This document shows, in pieces, positions 24,123 through 31,288 of a DNA stretch of 64,000 nucleotides. The position numbers and the translations under genes were made by a program. Positions within the stretch are counted from its first letter, which is position 1, and the number at the start of each line of letters is the position of its first letter. The DNA is from Acidobacteriota bacterium. GTDB lineage: Bacteria; Acidobacteriota; Thermoanaerobaculia; UBA5066. The DNA is taken from positions 1 to 64,000 of the forward strand of contig RHKY01000001.1 of the NCBI GenBank assembly GCA_008363385.1, given 5' to 3'. A model generated the notes under the pieces. The model saw nothing but the letters and a program-made list of their open reading frames with translations, was not told the DNA's origin and ran no database searches.

Positions 24123-24156
24123 TGCATTGTAGGGCAATGCAATCCCATACAGTGCA
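24123..24156. promoter_or_regulatory. twin operators of the toxin-antitoxin pair
   Basis: A perfect 19-bp palindrome (TGCATTG, TAGGG, CAATGCA, 24123-24141) overlaps a second, imperfect one of the same geometry (TGCAATC, CCATA, CAGTGCA, 24138-24156), offset by 15 bases. TTGCAC and TACAAT elements lie in the same stretch on the minus strand. Two phased sites fit cooperative autorepression by a ribbon-helix-helix antitoxin. Confidence 0.7.
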
Positions 24157-24178
24157 ACGCCCTGCGGCCGCCCGGAGG

Positions 24179-26650
24179 TCAGCGCGCGGCGACCATCGGG
24201 AGCCAGGTCCCGTCGCCGGTCCCCTCCCCGGGCACGGCCCCGTCGTTGACGACCCCGTAGGCGCCGAACGGGCCCCTGCCGGACACCTTCCGGACGCGGA
24301 GGACCGCGTTCGTGACGGGCGGGTCGGGGCGGAGGAGGACCTGCCGCCACTGGCGCGGGGCGAGGTCGAAGGTGCCCGAGAGGATCGGCGCCCGGTCCTC
24401 GCCGTCGCCGGGGAGGAGGTCCCACGCGAGCCGCAACGTCTCCGTGCCGGGGGCGTAGAAGGCGACGCTGCTCCGGCTTCCCTCGCGCGGGAGGAGCCCG
24501 GCGATCCAGGCCTCCGACGTCGCGAGGTCCCGGTCGGCGACGGCGGCGTAGGAGACGCCGTAGCTCCCGCCCCCCTCCGCGGGGATCCGCGTCCGCGCCC
24601 AGGCCAGCGGAGGCCTCCCCGACCGGCTCCAGACCTGCAGGATGCCCGCGTAGGCCGTCCCGACCGGGCCGACGGGGGCTCCCGCGCGACGGAGGTGGTC
24701 GACCACGCCCTCGATCTCTCTCGCCTCGTTTGGACCCAGCTCCACCTCCAGCTCCAGGACCCTCGGCCGGCCGGAGGAGAGGGACTCCATCCAGCTCAGC
24801 TGGAGGAGCTCCGGCGCGTCGCCGGGGTTCAGGAGGAAGAGGTCCGTCCGGAATCCCCCGGCCTCCACGACGACGGGGATCGTGACGGCCTCCGCGGAGA
24901 CCGGTCCGACGACGGAGCCGTCGTTGGTGGCGTCGTCGACGACGGTGACGTAGGCCGTCCACGGGGAATCTCCTGCGGTCCGGCTGACCTCGACCCACTG
25001 CCAGTCCCGGCCGAGCCAGGCGTCGGACCACTGCGTCCACTGCCCGGGCCCGAGGCCCTCGGCAAAGCACCTCCGCCCCCCGGTCCCCACGAGGCAGACC
25101 GAGAGCGAGATCGCGCCCGCCGCCGCTCCGTTGACGACCGCGAGGTTGCGTCGCTCTCCCTCGCGGGGCCCGAAGCTCCCGAGGACGAGGCGGTCGGCCG
25201 GGAGGCTCCCCGTCGGGAGCGAGGCGAGCGGCGTCCCGGCATGGCCCGCGCCCGACGGCGTCCGGATCGAGGCGACGGCGGCGACCTGACCGTTCTCGGA
25301 GCCGCTCCGCGAGACGATGCCCAGCGACCCCACCTGCGCGGGACCCGAGCCGGCCGGCGGGATCGGGAGGCCCGAGAGCCGCAGGAACGAGGTGGCGTCG
25401 TCCAGCAACAGCTGCTGGCGCGGGGCGAGCGTCAGCGGCACGGTGCCGCTCCCCGAGGAGCCCGTGGCGGAAGCCGCGGTGTAGACGAGCTCCACGTCCG
25501 TCGGCGCGTCGGCGGCGTTGAAGAGGGAGAGGCCGGTCGTGAAGCGCGAGCCGTGGAGCCCGATCGCCTCGACGACGGCCGGGAGGAGCGCCGATCGCGG
25601 CGCGGCCTCCGAGATGTCGCCCACGCGGTAGAGGCCATCCTTCTCGGTCGAGAGGAGAAGCCGGCGGCCCTCGGCGTCGAGCGAGACGAGCTGCCAGGGG
25701 ACCTGCTCGAACGGGTAGCCCCACGCCGCGAGCAGCCAGGGTCCCCCGTCGCGAGAGGTCCTGTAGACCCCCTCCGCGCCGACGACGAAGACGTCCCCGC
25801 CGCCGGTCACGGTCATCAGCCGCCGGCCTCCCGGCGGGGCTTCGACGGAGGTCCAGCTCCCGCCCGAGTCGGTGGACCTCCAAACCCTGCCGTCCGCCTC
25901 GCAGTCGGTCCACCCGCCGGAGTGAACGAGCCCGGGACGCCCGGGATCGAACGCGATGCCGTGCCCCGGACCCGGGGGCACCGCCTTCCACGTCGAACCG
26001 TGGTCCGTCGACCGGAGGAGGCTGGAGGAGCACCGCCCCCCCCAGGAGTTCGACGAGGGGACCAGGAGGACCCCGGAGCCCGACGGGTCGACCACGGGAG
26101 AGGACCGGCTCGACCAAGGCGACCAGGGGAGGGCGACGCTCCAGGTCTCACCGCGGTCCGTGCTCCGGTACAGGTCCACGCCGCTCCCGTAGAGGTACCG
26201 CGAATCCGCGGGGTCGATCACGACCTCGGAGACGACGCCCGAGGCGGAGTCCACCACGTCGATCCGCCGCCAGGTGCCGCCCTCGTGGCGAAACAGCCTC
26301 CAGTCGTACGTGGTCGCGTAGAGCGTTGCTGGGTGCGACGGATCGAACTTCCGGTAGCACGGCAGGTCGGTGGGGCAGGCGGGGGCCGCCTGGCTCCAGG
26401 AGAGGCCGCCGTCGGTGCTCTCGAGCTGCCACGAGGAGAGCCCGGCGAAGCGATTCCCGGCGAAGAGGTGCTCGGAGTTCGAGGGATCGACCTCGAGGGA
26501 GGTCGGGCCCGGACCCGGACTGCTGGCCGGGAGCCACGCGAGGTGGCCGGGGTACGGCGGCTCCTGGGCGAGGCCCTCGGGCGGGAGCCCGAGAAGGGCG
26601 GCGAGCCCCGCGACGAGGAAGAGCCGGCGGGCGAGGTGACGCGGCTTCAT
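24179..26650 (-). CDS. secreted BNR/sortilin-type propeller protein with C-terminal modules
   Basis: Exported protein of 823 residues, function unknown. A signal peptide (LFLVAGLAALLGLPPEGLAQ) precedes a propeller at about 45-360 with Asp-box-like repeats (STDGGLSWSQAAP, STDRGETWSVALP, STDHGSTWKAVPP, STDSGGSWTSVEAP), as in sialidase/VPS10/photosystem-assembly-type propellers. No sialidase catalytic set is seen. From about 365 to the end it carries the same tandem module family as the proteins at 126-5011, including SPWTAYVTVVDDATNDGS, LFLLNPGDAPELLQLSW and the end FGAYGVVNDGAVPGEG followed by TGDGTWLPM. The ATG at 26650 has a GGGAG close by. It therefore shares only its C-terminal half with the other family members, showing that the modules move between different propeller heads. 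Confidence 0.86.
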   Translation of the reverse strand: MKPRHLARRLFLVAGLAALLGLPPEGLAQEPPYPGHLAWLPASSPGPGPTSLEVDPSNSEHLFAGNRFAGLSSWQLESTDGGLSWSQAAPACPTDLPCYRKFDPSHPATLYATTYDWRLFRHEGGTWRRIDVVDSASGVVSEVVIDPADSRYLYGSGVDLYRSTDRGETWSVALPWSPWSSRSSPVVDPSGSGVLLVPSSNSWGGRCSSSLLRSTDHGSTWKAVPPGPGHGIAFDPGRPGLVHSGGWTDCEADGRVWRSTDSGGSWTSVEAPPGGRRLMTVTGGGDVFVVGAEGVYRTSRDGGPWLLAAWGYPFEQVPWQLVSLDAEGRRLLLSTEKDGLYRVGDISEAAPRSALLPAVVEAIGLHGSRFTTGLSLFNAADAPTDVELVYTAASATGSSGSGTVPLTLAPRQQLLLDDATSFLRLSGLPIPPAGSGPAQVGSLGIVSRSGSENGQVAAVASIRTPSGAGHAGTPLASLPTGSLPADRLVLGSFGPREGERRNLAVVNGAAAGAISLSVCLVGTGGRRCFAEGLGPGQWTQWSDAWLGRDWQWVEVSRTAGDSPWTAYVTVVDDATNDGSVVGPVSAEAVTIPVVVEAGGFRTDLFLLNPGDAPELLQLSWMESLSSGRPRVLELEVELGPNEAREIEGVVDHLRRAGAPVGPVGTAYAGILQVWSRSGRPPLAWARTRIPAEGGGSYGVSYAAVADRDLATSEAWIAGLLPREGSRSSVAFYAPGTETLRLAWDLLPGDGEDRAPILSGTFDLAPRQWRQVLLRPDPPVTNAVLRVRKVSGRGPFGAYGVVNDGAVPGEGTGDGTWLPMVAAR

Positions 26651-26706
26651 CTCCCAGGAGGAGTGCCGCCGCGGCGTGCTACCTCACGCGGGAAGCTCGA
26701 TCGGCC

Positions 26707-27690
26707 CTACCCCTTCCCCAGCTCGCGGACGAGGGAGAGGTCGGACTTGCCCAGGCCGCGGCGCTCGGCCTCGGCGAGGAAGCCGAGGTCGCGCGGCGAC
26801 AGGCCCAGCTGCGCGCCGCCCCAGGCGTCGCAGAGGACCGGGTCGAGGCCGGCGGCGACGGCGTTGACGGCCTTCACGTCCGACAGGCTCCCGCCCTGCG
26901 GGCCGTTGGCGAGGAGGACGCGCGTGGCGTCGACGACGGTCAGCGTCGGGCGGAAGATCGCCCCCAGCTCCGCGATCGTCCGGTCGATCCCCTGGTGGAG
27001 GCGATTGCGGCCCTTCCCCAGGACGCCGTACCAGTTCTTCATCCCGACCGTCGCGCGCGAGAGCGAGTGGTGCTTGGCGACGGGGACGTTGATCACCTTC
27101 TGGGCGAAGAGGAGCGGCTCGATCACCTCCAGCCCCTCGGCCGAGCCGGGGAGCGACGCGGCGACGAGCTTCAGCGCCTTTCCGTCGAGGACCTCCGCCC
27201 CCGCCTCCTGCGCCCTGGCCCGGATGCCGGAGCGGTCGAAGCAGCGGCGAGGGTCGTTGCACGAGATGTCGGCGACGACGACCTTGCCGGCCCCGGCGGC
27301 CAGGCAGAGCCGGACCAGCTCGGCGACGACCAGGGGGTCGGTGTTGGCCCCCTGCTCGGCGAGCCGGTCCCAGCCGACGTTCGGCTTGACGAGGACCGTC
27401 TCCCCCTTCTTCACGAACCGCTCCATCCCGCCGAGCGAGAGGACCGCGCGGCGGGCGTTGGCGGCGGGGTCGGCCCCGCGCGCCACGGAGCACCTCAGCG
27501 AGTCGCCCGGGGCCTGGACGCGCCAGTCGGGGACGGTCGCGGCCGAGGCGGCGACGCTCCTCCGGTCGTGGAAGAAGGCGGCTCCGGCCCCGACCGTGGC
27601 GGCGGCGAGCGCGGTCTGCGAGACGCGCACGAGGACGTCGCGGCGGGTCGGCGCGGGCGGGGCGGTCGGCTCGTACGGGTTCGGCTTCAC
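26707..27690 (-). CDS. Tat-exported DUF362 family protein
   Basis: Protein of 327 residues with a twin-arginine signal (T-R-R-D-V-L before a hydrophobic stretch to about residue 45) and a DUF362 domain (about 60-320: VLVKPNVGWDRLAEQGANTDP, VVVADISCNDP, INVPVAKHHSLSRATVGMKNWYGVLG, DATRVLLANGPQGG). DUF362 proteins are uncharacterised; some carry iron-sulfur domains, but none is attached here. The GTG at 27690 overlaps the upstream stop (GTGA) and follows AAAGGAA, so it is translationally coupled to the DUF6599-like gene. The pair probably works together in the periplasm, perhaps in a redox or cofactor process; this is inference from the Tat signal alone. Confidence 0.88.
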   Translation of the reverse strand: MKPNPYEPTAPPAPTRRDVLVRVSQTALAAATVGAGAAFFHDRRSVAASAATVPDWRVQAPGDSLRCSVARGADPAANARRAVLSLGGMERFVKKGETVLVKPNVGWDRLAEQGANTDPLVVAELVRLCLAAGAGKVVVADISCNDPRRCFDRSGIRARAQEAGAEVLDGKALKLVAASLPGSAEGLEVIEPLLFAQKVINVPVAKHHSLSRATVGMKNWYGVLGKGRNRLHQGIDRTIAELGAIFRPTLTVVDATRVLLANGPQGGSLSDVKAVNAVAAGLDPVLCDAWGGAQLGLSPRDLGFLAEAERRGLGKSDLSLVRELGKG

Positions 27691-28238
27691 TTGGGTTCCT
27701 TTCCCCAGGCTCGCGCGAGCGCGTCGAGCGCCTCGGCGGCGGCCGGGTCGGGGCTCAGGGCGGTCAGCTTCAGGAGGTCGTCGCCGCGGAGCGCCAGGAG
27801 GACCTGCCCGTCGGCGACGGCGTCGGGGACCCCGGCGACGGGACGGGCGCCGGGCGGCGCCTCGGCGTCGCGCTGCGCGCGCGCCCCCGCGGCCTCGCCG
27901 AAGCGGTGGACCTCGGCGGCGACCTCCACCTCGGCCCCGCCGGGCGCGGCGGGACGGAGCGTGTACGTGGCGGCCACGCACGCGACGAACCCGCGCTCGA
28001 GGTAGGCGTCGGCGGCGCCGTCGATCAGCTCGTAGAGCGTCTCGCGGTCATACCGGCCCGCCTCGGTCCGCGCGGCCACCCGCTCGCGCGCGGGCTCCGG
28101 CAGCGCCGGCCCGGCCGTGGCCTTCAGGGCGTGGAGGACCGCGGCGGGGTCCTCGCGCGTCCGGCGCCCGCTCCAAGCCACCCACGCCACGATCGCGGCG
28201 AGCGGGACGACGAGGAGCCACGGGGCGAGCCGCTTCAT
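27687..28238 (-). CDS. membrane-anchored DUF6599-like protein
   Basis: Small exported or anchored protein of 183 residues, with an N-terminal hydrophobic segment (LAPWLLVVPLAAIVAWVAW) and a soluble domain containing RYDRETLYELIDGAADAYLERGF and AEVHRFGEAAGARAQRDAE, which I recognise as the DUF6599 pattern; function unknown. The ATG at 28238 has GGAGG seven bases upstream. The stop overlaps the start of the DUF362 gene, forming a two-gene operon. Confidence 0.82.
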   Translation of the reverse strand: MKRLAPWLLVVPLAAIVAWVAWSGRRTREDPAAVLHALKATAGPALPEPARERVAARTEAGRYDRETLYELIDGAADAYLERGFVACVAATYTLRPAAPGGAEVEVAAEVHRFGEAAGARAQRDAEAPPGARPVAGVPDAVADGQVLLALRGDDLLKLTALSPDPAAAEALDALARAWGKEPK

Positions 28239-28310
28239 CGAAGGGCCTCCGCCGTCATTGGAGCACCCCGCCGGGCCTCCCGACAAGAGAGCTCGGGCCG
28301 CATTCGAACG

Positions 28311-28316
28311 TACGAT
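28311..28316 (+). promoter_or_regulatory. candidate -10 box, leaderless gene
   Basis: TACGAT, six bases before the ATG at 28323; no clear -35. Its position suggests that transcription starts at or next to the start codon. Confidence 0.35.
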
Positions 28317-28322
28317 GGAGCC

Positions 28323-29972
28323 ATGCGCGCGCGCCCGGTCCGCCGACATCTCCTCGCCGCCGCCCTCTGCCGCGCCCTTCTCGCCGCGCCCATCTCGCGG
28401 GCCGAGGAGGCCCCGCTCCCCGCGAGCCTCGCCTCCCTCGTCGAGGCCGAGCGGGCCTTCGCGCGGGACGGCGTGGCGATGGGGGTCCGCGACTCGTTCC
28501 TCGCCCACTTCGCCGAGGACGGGATCGCGTTCTACCCCCACCCCGTGAACGCCCGCGAGGCGATGCGCCTTCGACCCGTCGCCCCGCGACCCCCGGCGGT
28601 GATCCTCGACTGGGAGCCCGAGACGGGGCAGGTCTCCGCGGCCGGGGACCTCGGGTTCGACACCGGCCCCGCACGGGTGGAGGTCCGCGACGGGAGCCGT
28701 TCGCCTCGCTTCAGCACCTTCTTCTCGGTCTGGAGGAAGCAGCCGGACGGCTTCTGGGCCGTCGTCCTCGACATGGGGATGTCGCGGCCGGACCCGGGGC
28801 CGCTCCGCCCGCGCCCGTTCCGCCCGGCGTTCCCGGACGGTCCGAGGTCCCCCTCGGACCCGTCCGCGGTCTCCCCCGAGCCGCTCCTCCTCTCCGAGAG
28901 GGCGGTCGTCAGGCGCGTGGCGACGGCCGGCTGGGACGCGGCGTGCCCCGGCCTCTTCGCGGAGACGGGGCTCGCCCTGCGCGACGGCGCCGCACCCGCC
29001 GCGGGACGCCAGGCGGCGTGTGCGCTCGCGAGCCCGGGCCCGGAGGCGACGACGTGGGAGGCGCTCGAGGCGGACCTCTCCCGCTCGGGCGACCTCGGCT
29101 ACGCGTGGGGCCGGTACCGGAAGGGGAGCGAGGAGGGGTACTACACGCGCGTCTGGCACCGGCGCGGCGACGGGTCGTTCGAGGTCGTCCTCGACGCCGC
29201 GACGGCCGTCCCGGAGGAGCCCCCGGCCGCGGCCCCCGTCCCGCTCTCCTCCCGCGAGTTGGTGACGTGGGTCCCCGCGATGCCCCGGGTGCGCGTCCGC
29301 AAGGACCTCGCCTTTCCCGCCGCGGGAGGGGCGGAGCGGAGATTCGACCTCTACGTACCGCCGGGGCCGGTCCCCGAAGAGCCCCGCCCCGCGGTCGTCC
29401 TCGTGAACGGGGCGGGCGACCCCGGTGGGGCGCCCGCGCGGAAGGAGCACGGTCCGTTCCGGTCCTGGGCGAGGCGATTCGCGGCGGAAGGGATCCTGGC
29501 GGTCACGTTCGAGTCCCGCGCGCCCGACGGAACCGGAGACCTCGCCGCGCTGTTGTCCCACCTGCGCCGCGAGGGGAGGGCCCTGGGCCTGGACGCGGGG
29601 CGGCTCCTCCTCTTCGCCTCCGGCGACGACGTCGAAGCCGCGCTCTCGGTGGCGGCGTCGGAGGCAGGGGCGGGACTGAGGGGCCTCGTCGCCCTCCACG
29701 GGGAGGCGCGATCGCCCGAGGTCCGGGTCGAGGCGCCGGTCCTCGTCGTCCGGGCCGGGGCGGACTCGTGGGCGCCGGTCGAGCGCGCCGACGCGCTGGT
29801 GGAGGCCGCCCGGCGGGCGAAGGCCCCGTGGACGGTCGTGAACCTCCCCGGCCTTCCGCGCGCCTTCGACGTCCTCGACGCGGGCGAGGCGTCGCGCAGG
29901 GCCGTGGAGCTGACGGTCGACTGGACCAGGCGCCAGCTGACGGACCCCCCGCCGCGGGCCCCGGGGCGCTGA
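28323..29972 (+). CDS. secreted double SnoaL/DUF4440-like domains fused to an alpha/beta-hydrolase-like domain
   Basis: Exported protein of 549 residues, unrecognised as a whole. After a signal peptide (HLLAAALCRALLAAPISRAEE), two NTF2-fold SnoaL/DUF4440-like domains follow (about 35-150: LVEAERAFARDGVAMGVRDSFLAHFAEDG; about 195-305: VATAGWDAACPGLFAETG, YYTRVWHRRGDGSFEVVLDA). Residues 325-545 look like an alpha/beta hydrolase of the dienelactone type (RRFDLYVPPGPV, PAVVLVNGAGDPGG, RSWARRFAAEGILAVTFE, APVLVVRAGADSWAPVERAD). The expected G-x-S-x-G elbow reads F-A-S-G-D, so the serine remains but the elbow glycine is missing. A longer upstream frame is antisense to the neighbour and was rejected. 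Confidence 0.82.
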   Translation: MRARPVRRHLLAAALCRALLAAPISRAEEAPLPASLASLVEAERAFARDGVAMGVRDSFLAHFAEDGIAFYPHPVNAREAMRLRPVAPRPPAVILDWEPETGQVSAAGDLGFDTGPARVEVRDGSRSPRFSTFFSVWRKQPDGFWAVVLDMGMSRPDPGPLRPRPFRPAFPDGPRSPSDPSAVSPEPLLLSERAVVRRVATAGWDAACPGLFAETGLALRDGAAPAAGRQAACALASPGPEATTWEALEADLSRSGDLGYAWGRYRKGSEEGYYTRVWHRRGDGSFEVVLDAATAVPEEPPAAAPVPLSSRELVTWVPAMPRVRVRKDLAFPAAGGAERRFDLYVPPGPVPEEPRPAVVLVNGAGDPGGAPARKEHGPFRSWARRFAAEGILAVTFESRAPDGTGDLAALLSHLRREGRALGLDAGRLLLFASGDDVEAALSVAASEAGAGLRGLVALHGEARSPEVRVEAPVLVVRAGADSWAPVERADALVEAARRAKAPWTVVNLPGLPRAFDVLDAGEASRRAVELTVDWTRRQLTDPPPRAPGR

Positions 29973-29985
29973 GGGGACGGGGCGT

Positions 29986-30354
29986 CTACCGGACCGGGCT
30001 CATCTCGCGCGAGATCTCGGGCCCGAGGCGCTCCATCCTCGCGACGTAGTCCGAGTAGGCCTCGTTGAACGCCGAGAACGCGAAGGCGAAGCCGTCCGAG
30101 CGGACCGACAGCGCGCCCGACGCGCCGGCGGCGCCTGAACCCTGGCGGATCACCTGGCCGGCCAGCTCGACGGCCGCGCGGGGGAGGTGCACCTTGACGG
30201 TCTGCGGGTCGCCGGGTGCCGGCCGGGCGTCGGAGACGACGAAGAGGCCGGTCAGCGAGAAGTCCTTCGTGTACGCGGTGTGCCGTGTACCGGCGGCGTC
30301 CTCGAACTCGACCAGGAGACGTTTCTTCAACCGCGGGAAGGAGCGGTTGGTCAT
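29986..30354 (-). CDS. PilZ-domain protein (probable c-di-GMP receptor)
   Basis: Single-domain protein of 122 residues. The c-di-GMP-binding motifs of PilZ are both present: R-x-x-x-R as RLKKR (8-12) and D-x-S-x-x-G as DFSLTG (31-36), followed by the expected beta-barrel (VKVHLPRAAVELAGQVIRQG, SDGFAFAFSAFNEAY). The ATG at 30354 or the adjacent GTG at 30357 could start it; neither has a Shine-Dalgarno, but a TAGAAT box sits just upstream. It lies 47 bases after the PAAR stop on the same strand and could be cotranscribed with the VgrG cluster, or driven by its own promoter. Two diguanylate cyclases occur later in the window. Confidence 0.88.
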   Translation of the reverse strand: MTNRSFPRLKKRLLVEFEDAAGTRHTAYTKDFSLTGLFVVSDARPAPGDPQTVKVHLPRAAVELAGQVIRQGSGAAGASGALSVRSDGFAFAFSAFNEAYSDYVARMERLGPEISREMSPVR

Positions 30355-30361
30355 CACGGCG

Positions 30362-30367
30362 ATTCTA
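30362..30367 (-). promoter_or_regulatory. candidate -10 box for the PilZ gene
   Basis: TAGAAT on the minus strand, within eight bases of the PilZ start and with no -35 match. It suggests a leaderless message separate from the PAAR operon. Confidence 0.35.
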
Positions 30368-30401
30368 GTCCGGCCGCCCGCCCCCGGGGAGGGGCGAGCG
30401 C

Positions 30402-30698
30402 TCAGCCGAGGAGGACGGTGGGCAAGCCGAGGGCGATCACGCCCCCGTGGGAGGTGGCGTCGCCCATCCGCGCCGCCGGGCGCCCCCCGATCAGGACCGT
30501 CGGGGCGCCCGCGACGACGGCGTCCGGAGGACCGACGCAGGTGGCCACGTCCCCCATGCAGGCGGCCGGGATCCCTCCGATCAGGACGTTCGGGCAGCCG
30601 GGGGCCGTGATCGGCCCGCCCACGTGCGGCACGCCGGTCACCGGGTCGGCCATCGGGCAGGTGTGCAGGTCGGTCAGGCGGGCGGCGGGCTGAGGCAT
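30402..30698 (-). CDS. PAAR-domain spike-tip protein of type VI secretion
   Basis: Protein of 98 residues consisting only of a PAAR domain, the sharp tip that caps the VgrG trimer. Three PAAR-like repeats are visible (LTDLHTCPM with VTGVPHVGGPI; NVLIGGIPAACMGD; TVLIGGRPAARMGD), with Cys and His residues (C14, H12, C35, C54, H84) suited to zinc binding. No C-terminal effector extension follows. The ATG at 30698 overlaps the stop of the DUF6931 gene (ATGA), so it belongs to the vgrG operon. Confidence 0.94.
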   Translation of the reverse strand: MPQPAARLTDLHTCPMADPVTGVPHVGGPITAPGCPNVLIGGIPAACMGDVATCVGPPDAVVAGAPTVLIGGRPAARMGDATSHGGVIALGLPTVLLG

Positions 30699-31279
30699 CA
30701 GCGCCCCCCTCCCGGCCGCCGCTTCCCGTCCACGATCTCGACGCCGAGGGCGATCAGCTCGCGCAGGCGCTTCACCACGTTTCCGCGACCCGGGACGGTG
30801 CCCGCGGCCAGGACCGAGGCCGCGACCCCCTTGGCGCTCATGAACTCCTGGGGCGGCACCGCCGGGAGGTCCGGGGGGGCGAGGCTCCCCCCGGTCCAGA
30901 ACGCGGCGTTGGCCGCCATCGCGGCCGCGCCCGTGTGGTCCAGCGCCTGGGCCGCCGCCTCGCAGGCCCGCCGGCTCGGCTCGTCGAGCTTCTCCAGCCA
31001 GCGCTCGGCCGCCTCCAGCGCGGCCCTCTCCTTCCGCGGGGTCTCCTCGCCCATCGACTGCCGCGTGGCCAGGCAGGCCCAGAAGACCCCGTCGCGCTTC
31101 GGCAGCCAGTGGGCGACGAACGTCACCGCGTCGTTGTAGTGGTGCTCGGCCACGAGCCGGTCCACGTAGTCGCGCGCGGGGATGTCGGGGGCGAGGAGGG
31201 CCTTCGCCTCGGGCGAGGGCTGGAAGCGGGCCGCGACCTCGAAGGCCGGGGCGTGGGGACGGGGGGGTGCTCCGCTCAT
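30698..31279 (-). CDS. DUF6931 family protein (type VI secretion accessory)
   Basis: Cytoplasmic protein of 193 residues, rich in helices (ARDYVDRLVAEHHYNDAVTFVAHWLPKRDGVFWACLATRQ, EAAERWLEKLDEPSRRACEAAAQ, HTGAAAMAANAAFWTGGSLAPPDLP). I recognise this as the DUF6931 type, which occurs between vgrG and PAAR genes; its function is not established, and a chaperone or adaptor role is inferred from position. The start has AGGAGG at good spacing. It overlaps PAAR and follows VgrG by nine bases. Confidence 0.85.
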   Translation of the reverse strand: MSGAPPRPHAPAFEVAARFQPSPEAKALLAPDIPARDYVDRLVAEHHYNDAVTFVAHWLPKRDGVFWACLATRQSMGEETPRKERAALEAAERWLEKLDEPSRRACEAAAQALDHTGAAAMAANAAFWTGGSLAPPDLPAVPPQEFMSAKGVAASVLAAGTVPGRGNVVKRLRELIALGVEIVDGKRRPGGGR

Positions 31280-31288
31280 CGTCGCCTC

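Noticed and set aside
24179-26650. Sialidase
   Set aside because: Asp-box-like repeats are present, but the arginine triad and catalytic Tyr/Glu of sialidases cannot be found.
24137-30049. Plus-strand open frame of 1970 codons
   Set aside because: It runs antisense to several clear genes and has low-complexity R/G/P/E composition; long shadow frames are expected in DNA this rich in G+C.
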